From: Sthenelais limicola
Taxonomy: Eukaryota > Annelida > Polychaeta > Phyllodocida > Sigalionidae
NCBI GenBank assembly: GCA_942159475.1
Contig: OW804094.1
Location: forward strand, 52,882,966 to 52,946,965
Length of the DNA stretch: 64,000 bases
Direction of reading: 5' to 3'
Positions 60,506 through 64,000 of the stretch are shown here, in pieces. Positions within the stretch are counted from its first letter, which is position 1, and each line of letters starts with the position of its first letter. A model generated the notes under the pieces. It searched no databases, had not been told where the DNA came from, and was given only the letters and a program-made list of their open reading frames with translations. Made by a program: the position numbers and the translations under genes.

Positions 60506-60906
60506 TCAACATATCAAGACCTGTAATCAAAATGCTAATTGTCCGATATTGTGTAAGATCTTTGTCCCGTTGTCCCGTGAACACTCCACAAAGGCCCATT
60601 CCCCACTTCTAATGCCACCATCATCCAGATAGAACCATAAATAATTATACGACTCATTAGATCAGGTATATTCATAACACACCCTCCCACCTCTGAGTAG
60701 GATTATAGATATCCGAGAAAAAAAAAGATATTTGACATACAAAATCCACTCACTTCTTCTAAGTCTTCGAGCACCATATTAAATGTATCCTAAGGAGTAC
60801 CCTGCAGAGGCCTGCCTTCAATCTACAATGCTAATATATAACATCTAGGAATTGATATCTTCCTATACCTGAATCACCACCATATTATTAATAGCGAATG
60901 TCTCAC

Positions 60907-61398
60907 CTTTATACCCGCCGGCATCCAGCTCAGGGGCATATGTAATTCGATCTGCCAGATATCTACCGGTAGTGACAGGTGATACCTAATCGTTGCTTCA
61001 GACATTTCTGTTAGTTTGTTAGGACGAAACATGTTTAATATTTCATACAGCAGATCCGTTATAATGCTTACTGTATCCTGTAGTCTCTTTAATGGCGTGA
61101 GGGTATGTCGCTGTGATATATCGATCGACAGGGAGCGAATGGGTTCATAACGCAGTCCCCTCAAAAAGTCAAATCCAGCCTTTCTTAAGCGAACGATGTG
61201 TGTTTCCTTCTGCAACCTTCTGATGGGCTCAAATTCTGGGTATCTTTCGTGTGGTGCGAGCATATAAAACTTTAAAACCCCCATTAATAACCAGTTGGCC
61301 TTAACTTGTTGGTTTAGGATGGCTGTCATTCTTGCTGCCCTGTCGTTTCTTCTAATAATTTCCGCATTTATCATCTCACACCCTCTTCTTGTATTCAT
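60907..61398 (-). CDS. helical ORF C of a three-member paralogous family, unknown function
   Basis: About 164 codons from an ATG at 61398 to a strong donor AAG|GTGAGA (60906); unspliced it would end at 60874 (174 aa). It is rich in Arg, Leu and Ile and predicted largely helical, with no signal peptide. It shares spaced blocks with ORFs A and B. The first is LKFYMLAP (42-49), matching YKFMLLP in A and TKYFITDP in B. The second is RLQKETHIVRLRKAGFDFLR (61-80), matching RLEVEWHLLAIYEKCDKFLR in A. The third is KRLQDTVSIITDLLYEILNM (104-123), matching KRVKAIVHQIHRILMIVLNL in A. An ATG-proximal microrepeat (ATGCGAATCCTA) lies at 61430-61480. I do not recognise the family. The donor suggests it is an exon of a longer transcript. 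Confidence 0.55.
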
Positions 61399-61721
61399 CT
61401 TTGCCCGAATTGCCTTTGATCTAGCTATGTCTATGCGAATCCTATGTCTATGCGAATCCTACGTCTATGCGAATCCTGCTATAGCTCCCCCCTACCATCA
61501 TATTATATACCTATACTGCCCCCTCCCACCCCCACATTCCTATTATACCTCCTTGTGTACTTACACTGGTCTATCCTCACTTATTCTTTCCAGCTCTGTT
61601 TTTTCCTTCCCCATAGCAACCGGAGACGCTCTCTAACAGACCATAACAAATATAGACAGTGTGCATTACATGGGAATGTCCCCCCCGTCCACGGTCCTGT
61701 CAGGCCCCAATAACTTACCTC

Positions 61722-62393
61722 TCACATTGAAATATTTGGTAGGAATTTCTCCGGAAGCACATCATGAATTTTTGTAAAATCAAAATCTGAGTTCATGTTT
61801 GAGACAACAAGCTTTCGCGGCAAGCCTGAGCGTTCCTGCAAATATGGAATTATTTTATGCCGTTTTTTATCGCTCACACATTCCAACCGATACTCTTCAG
61901 CACAGTATACAGCCAAGATGTCCATTAATACTTCTGCAACTGCCTTAGTCAATTGTGTTAGTTTCTCTGACACTGTCACCGCATTTTGGGCCTGAATAAC
62001 ACTTCTCATGCGGCCTCCGCTTGTCGTTAGCCGCTCAATTGGCTGACAACCTCTGCTCTCGGCATAAATCCTGCATCTTTCCTTCAAAATATAAATGTAT
62101 GTGTCCCTTTTCAATCGCTCCTCAGGGGATAAAATAGTGGTACCACCTCTCTTCCTAGGGTCGGTAATAAAATACTTCGTTGCCCTGACCAGCATAATTC
62201 CCACGTTTTTCTTCTGACTTTTCAATCTTTTCATTTCCTCTGTACCCAGTCTATTTATTTCCAAGCAACACTTTTCTCTTCGTCGCAACTCTGTTGCATT
62301 CATGATGAAATTTCCCAGAACATTGCGCCTGACCAGACACCAACCCCAACAGACCCCCCAGGATCCCTGTATTCTTGTTATTCTTTTTCTCAT
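61722..62393 (-). CDS. helical ORF B of the paralogous family, unknown function
   Basis: 223 codons from the first ATG (62393); a second ATG at residue 31 (62303) starts MNATELRRREK, which parallels the start of ORF C and may be the true start (193 aa). The shared blocks are TKYFITDP (72-79), RLKRDTYIYILKERCRIYAE (93-112) and EKLTQLTKAVAEVLMDILAV (143-162). A fourth block SGLPRKLV (189-196) matches SGFSRRKV of ORF A. The stop TGA is followed at once by GAGAG|GTAAGT, a perfect donor, so a 3' intron or alternative splicing is possible. No signal peptide or membrane segment. Same strand and order as ORFs A and C and the glycoprotein. Confidence 0.6.
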   Translation of the reverse strand: MRKRITRIQGSWGVCWGWCLVRRNVLGNFIMNATELRRREKCCLEINRLGTEEMKRLKSQKKNVGIMLVRATKYFITDPRKRGGTTILSPEERLKRDTYIYILKERCRIYAESRGCQPIERLTTSGGRMRSVIQAQNAVTVSEKLTQLTKAVAEVLMDILAVYCAEEYRLECVSDKKRHKIIPYLQERSGLPRKLVVSNMNSDFDFTKIHDVLPEKFLPNISM

Positions 62394-62399
62394 TATCTT

Positions 62400-63170
62400 T
62401 TATCACCCCATAACTCTTTTACTAGCCCTTACTACCCATCTCACTCAACTCCCAAAGTTTTTCATAATTCTTGTTATGAGTTGCTACATAAACAGCGGCA
62501 CGTCCCCGCCCTTGCTCCGATCACGTGACCTTTTTATTACATACCCGCCATGCCAGATATGTATTTTCAATTTTAACACTCACACAATTATTTCAACCGA
62601 TACATAAAGGAGAAACCCTTTCTTTATTCTCAAGATCGGGAGAACAACTGGGCGATATTCATTGAATTTGCCACTGGTGCGAATTACATACTCGTGGTCT
62701 ATCTTATTTTAACAAAACAAGAACAAATCTAACAAATCTAAGTCGAATTACCCAACTAGTGGCCGAATCACCCAACTAACGCCACTATGGGCCTTGCAGG
62801 AAAGTTTTACTCTTACAATCATATTTATTTTATATATTTCATTTTCCTACCCACTATTGTTTGAAAGCATATCGGCGGAGCATCATTCACGTGACGTGTC
62901 AGACCAACTCACAACAGTCACCCATGCGAGATAAGCCTGTGTTGTATCATAAATGGGGCCCGCCTAATCACCGTCAAGCGTCGAGTTTCATGAATTTCCA
63001 GGTTTCTACAAGATTATCCATTTCATTTCATTATTTTCCCAATGGTCCAATCATCAAGTTTCTCGAATTACTGAATCATTTATCATAGATTACACTCTCC
63101 CCTTGCCACATCCCACGATCCCACTTCAAGCCAGTTCGTGACGTCACCCATTGCCTTATCTGATTCAAAT
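62400..63170. other. spacer between ORF A and ORF B
   Basis: Non-coding AT-rich sequence of about 770 bases. The minus strand offers no clear exon. TGACGTCAC-like sequence near 63138-63146 (GTGACGTCAC) is a CRE-type palindrome and could be regulatory, but this is a single short match. Confidence 0.35.
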
Positions 63171-63173
63171 GTA

Positions 63174-63710
63174 TCATATTACTTCCCCTAGCGTTGGAGC
63201 ATTGTGATCTTCAAAATTCAAAACATTACGTACTGAATTAAGCAGCCATCGGGCATTCAACCACCTGACCGCACTTCCAATATCAATTGATTCCTCCAAT
63301 GATCTTTTAACCTTTCTCCTAGAGAAACCAGACATTGCCATAATTCTCCTAATATCACAATCTTGGCGGTTTCTTCTCTGCCAGTAGCGTCTCCTCAAGT
63401 AATTCGTTGAGTAGAGATTGAGCACGATCATTAAAATCCTGTGGATCTGATGCACAATCGCTTTTACTCTTTTCTCATTATTCATATTCTGCAGACTTCT
63501 ATTTGAATACAGTCTCCCCGGCTTTTCCCCCAACTGTCGTAGGAATTTGTCACATTTTTCATAAATAGCTAGCAAATGCCATTCTACTTCCAAACGATGC
63601 TCCGGCAGCTGCTCGGGGTATTTAATCGCTGAGGGCAGTAGCATAAATTTATATATTCTTAGATATAACACCGATGCACTTCTGATGGTTCCTTTATTAA
63701 ATGCAACCAT
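63174..63710 (-). CDS. helical ORF A of the paralogous family, unknown function
   Basis: 178 codons from the ATG at 63710, which follows an in-frame TAG at 63722-63720, to a TGA at 63174. Counting from the TTG two codons upstream of that ATG, the shared blocks are YKFMLLP (22-28), RLEVEWHLLAIYEKCDKFLR (41-60) and KRVKAIVHQIHRILMIVLNL (82-101). A very basic stretch (LRRRYWQRRNRQ, about 107-118) is followed by SGFSRRKVKRSLEE and WLNARWLLN. Such basic, helical small proteins may bind nucleic acid, but that is only inference. It is the most upstream of the set within the window. What lies beyond 64000 is unknown. Confidence 0.58.
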   Translation of the reverse strand: MVAFNKGTIRSASVLYLRIYKFMLLPSAIKYPEQLPEHRLEVEWHLLAIYEKCDKFLRQLGEKPGRLYSNRSLQNMNNEKRVKAIVHQIHRILMIVLNLYSTNYLRRRYWQRRNRQDCDIRRIMAMSGFSRRKVKRSLEESIDIGSAVRWLNARWLLNSVRNVLNFEDHNAPTLGEVI

Positions 63711-63719
63711 TTTCAAAGC

Positions 63720-64000
63720 CTAGAGCCATCTGCTGGTGTCATCGGACAGCGCCCTGTTATTTCCTCAGTCAGTTCAGATCATCTATTTTTATCCCCCTTT
63801 CCCCCCCCCCCCCCTCCCCCGGGCCACCCTTACACCCTTGTTATTCGCTACATATTCATGCTATCATTACTGACTGATCCCCCTCCCCCCTCTCCCCCTC
63901 TCCTCCCCCTTTCGTTTACCTTGTTGTGTTTTATATTCGACCAGGCCTTTATCGCCATGGAAACGCTCCGCCCGGGCCCTCATATTCGGTCCCCTTACTT
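63720..64000. other. window edge, pyrimidine-rich non-coding
   Basis: Poly-C and CT-rich runs (63795-63825 and 63880-63910) without coding potential. This is upstream of ORF A on the minus strand and may hold its promoter or the 3' end of a further gene beyond the window. Confidence 0.4.

Noticed and set aside
1..64000. CRISPR arrays, rRNA genes, bacterial operons
   Set aside because: None seen; spliced genes and retroelements show a eukaryotic nuclear genome.

Overview
This looks like nuclear DNA of a marine invertebrate animal, possibly a deuterostome. The signs are AT-rich intergenic sequence, spliced genes with GT-AG introns, a DIRS-type tyrosine-recombinase retrotransposon, Tx1/L1-like and CR1-like LINE debris, and many short non-autonomous DNA elements. 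No bacterial operon, CRISPR array or rRNA is present. The species cannot be named from sequence alone.

Layout. 1.87-7.16 kb: a palindromic DIRS remnant followed by a nearly complete DIRS element on the minus strand (gag, RT/RNase H, tyrosine recombinase), broken by small frameshifts. 7.5-8.8 kb: a microRNA-like hairpin and a possible 1.2-kb inverted-repeat element. 10.1-11.2 kb: one large coding exon of an unidentified host gene (minus). 12.9-14.6 kb: a GC-rich repeat-array element split by a truncated LINE. 15.5-19.0 kb: VPS72/YL1, six coding exons (plus). 20.3-29.8 kb: an LRRC71-like gene, thirteen coding exons (minus), convergent with VPS72. 30-39 kb: mostly non-coding, with microsatellites, an exact 251-bp tandem duplication and a CpG-rich segment. 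39.7-53.4 kb: a dense nest of non-autonomous elements whose ends are arrays of short GC-rich words, a large nested palindrome, and two LINE remnants, one split by a poly(A) retro-insertion with a clear target-site duplication. 54.9-55.3 kb: a degenerate tandem repeat.

The most unusual block is 57-63.7 kb, minus strand. Three small ORFs (about 178, 174-223 and 164-174 aa) are diverged copies of one helical protein family that I do not recognise. They lie upstream of a gene resembling the F-type fusion glycoprotein of baculoviruses and errantivirus-like retroelements: furin-like site near the N-terminus, heptad-rich region, Cys-rich region and membrane segments. The glycoprotein reading frame is broken once, and its main exon starts at a strong splice acceptor. 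Gag, protease, RT and integrase are not in the window, so whether this is the 3' part of an endogenous element or a host-captured cluster is undecided.

A second theme is a family of elements whose inverted terminal arrays follow a common grammar (GGGC, then about six variable bases, then GATC or GTC). The middle word differs between elements, while three of them share the same internal core.
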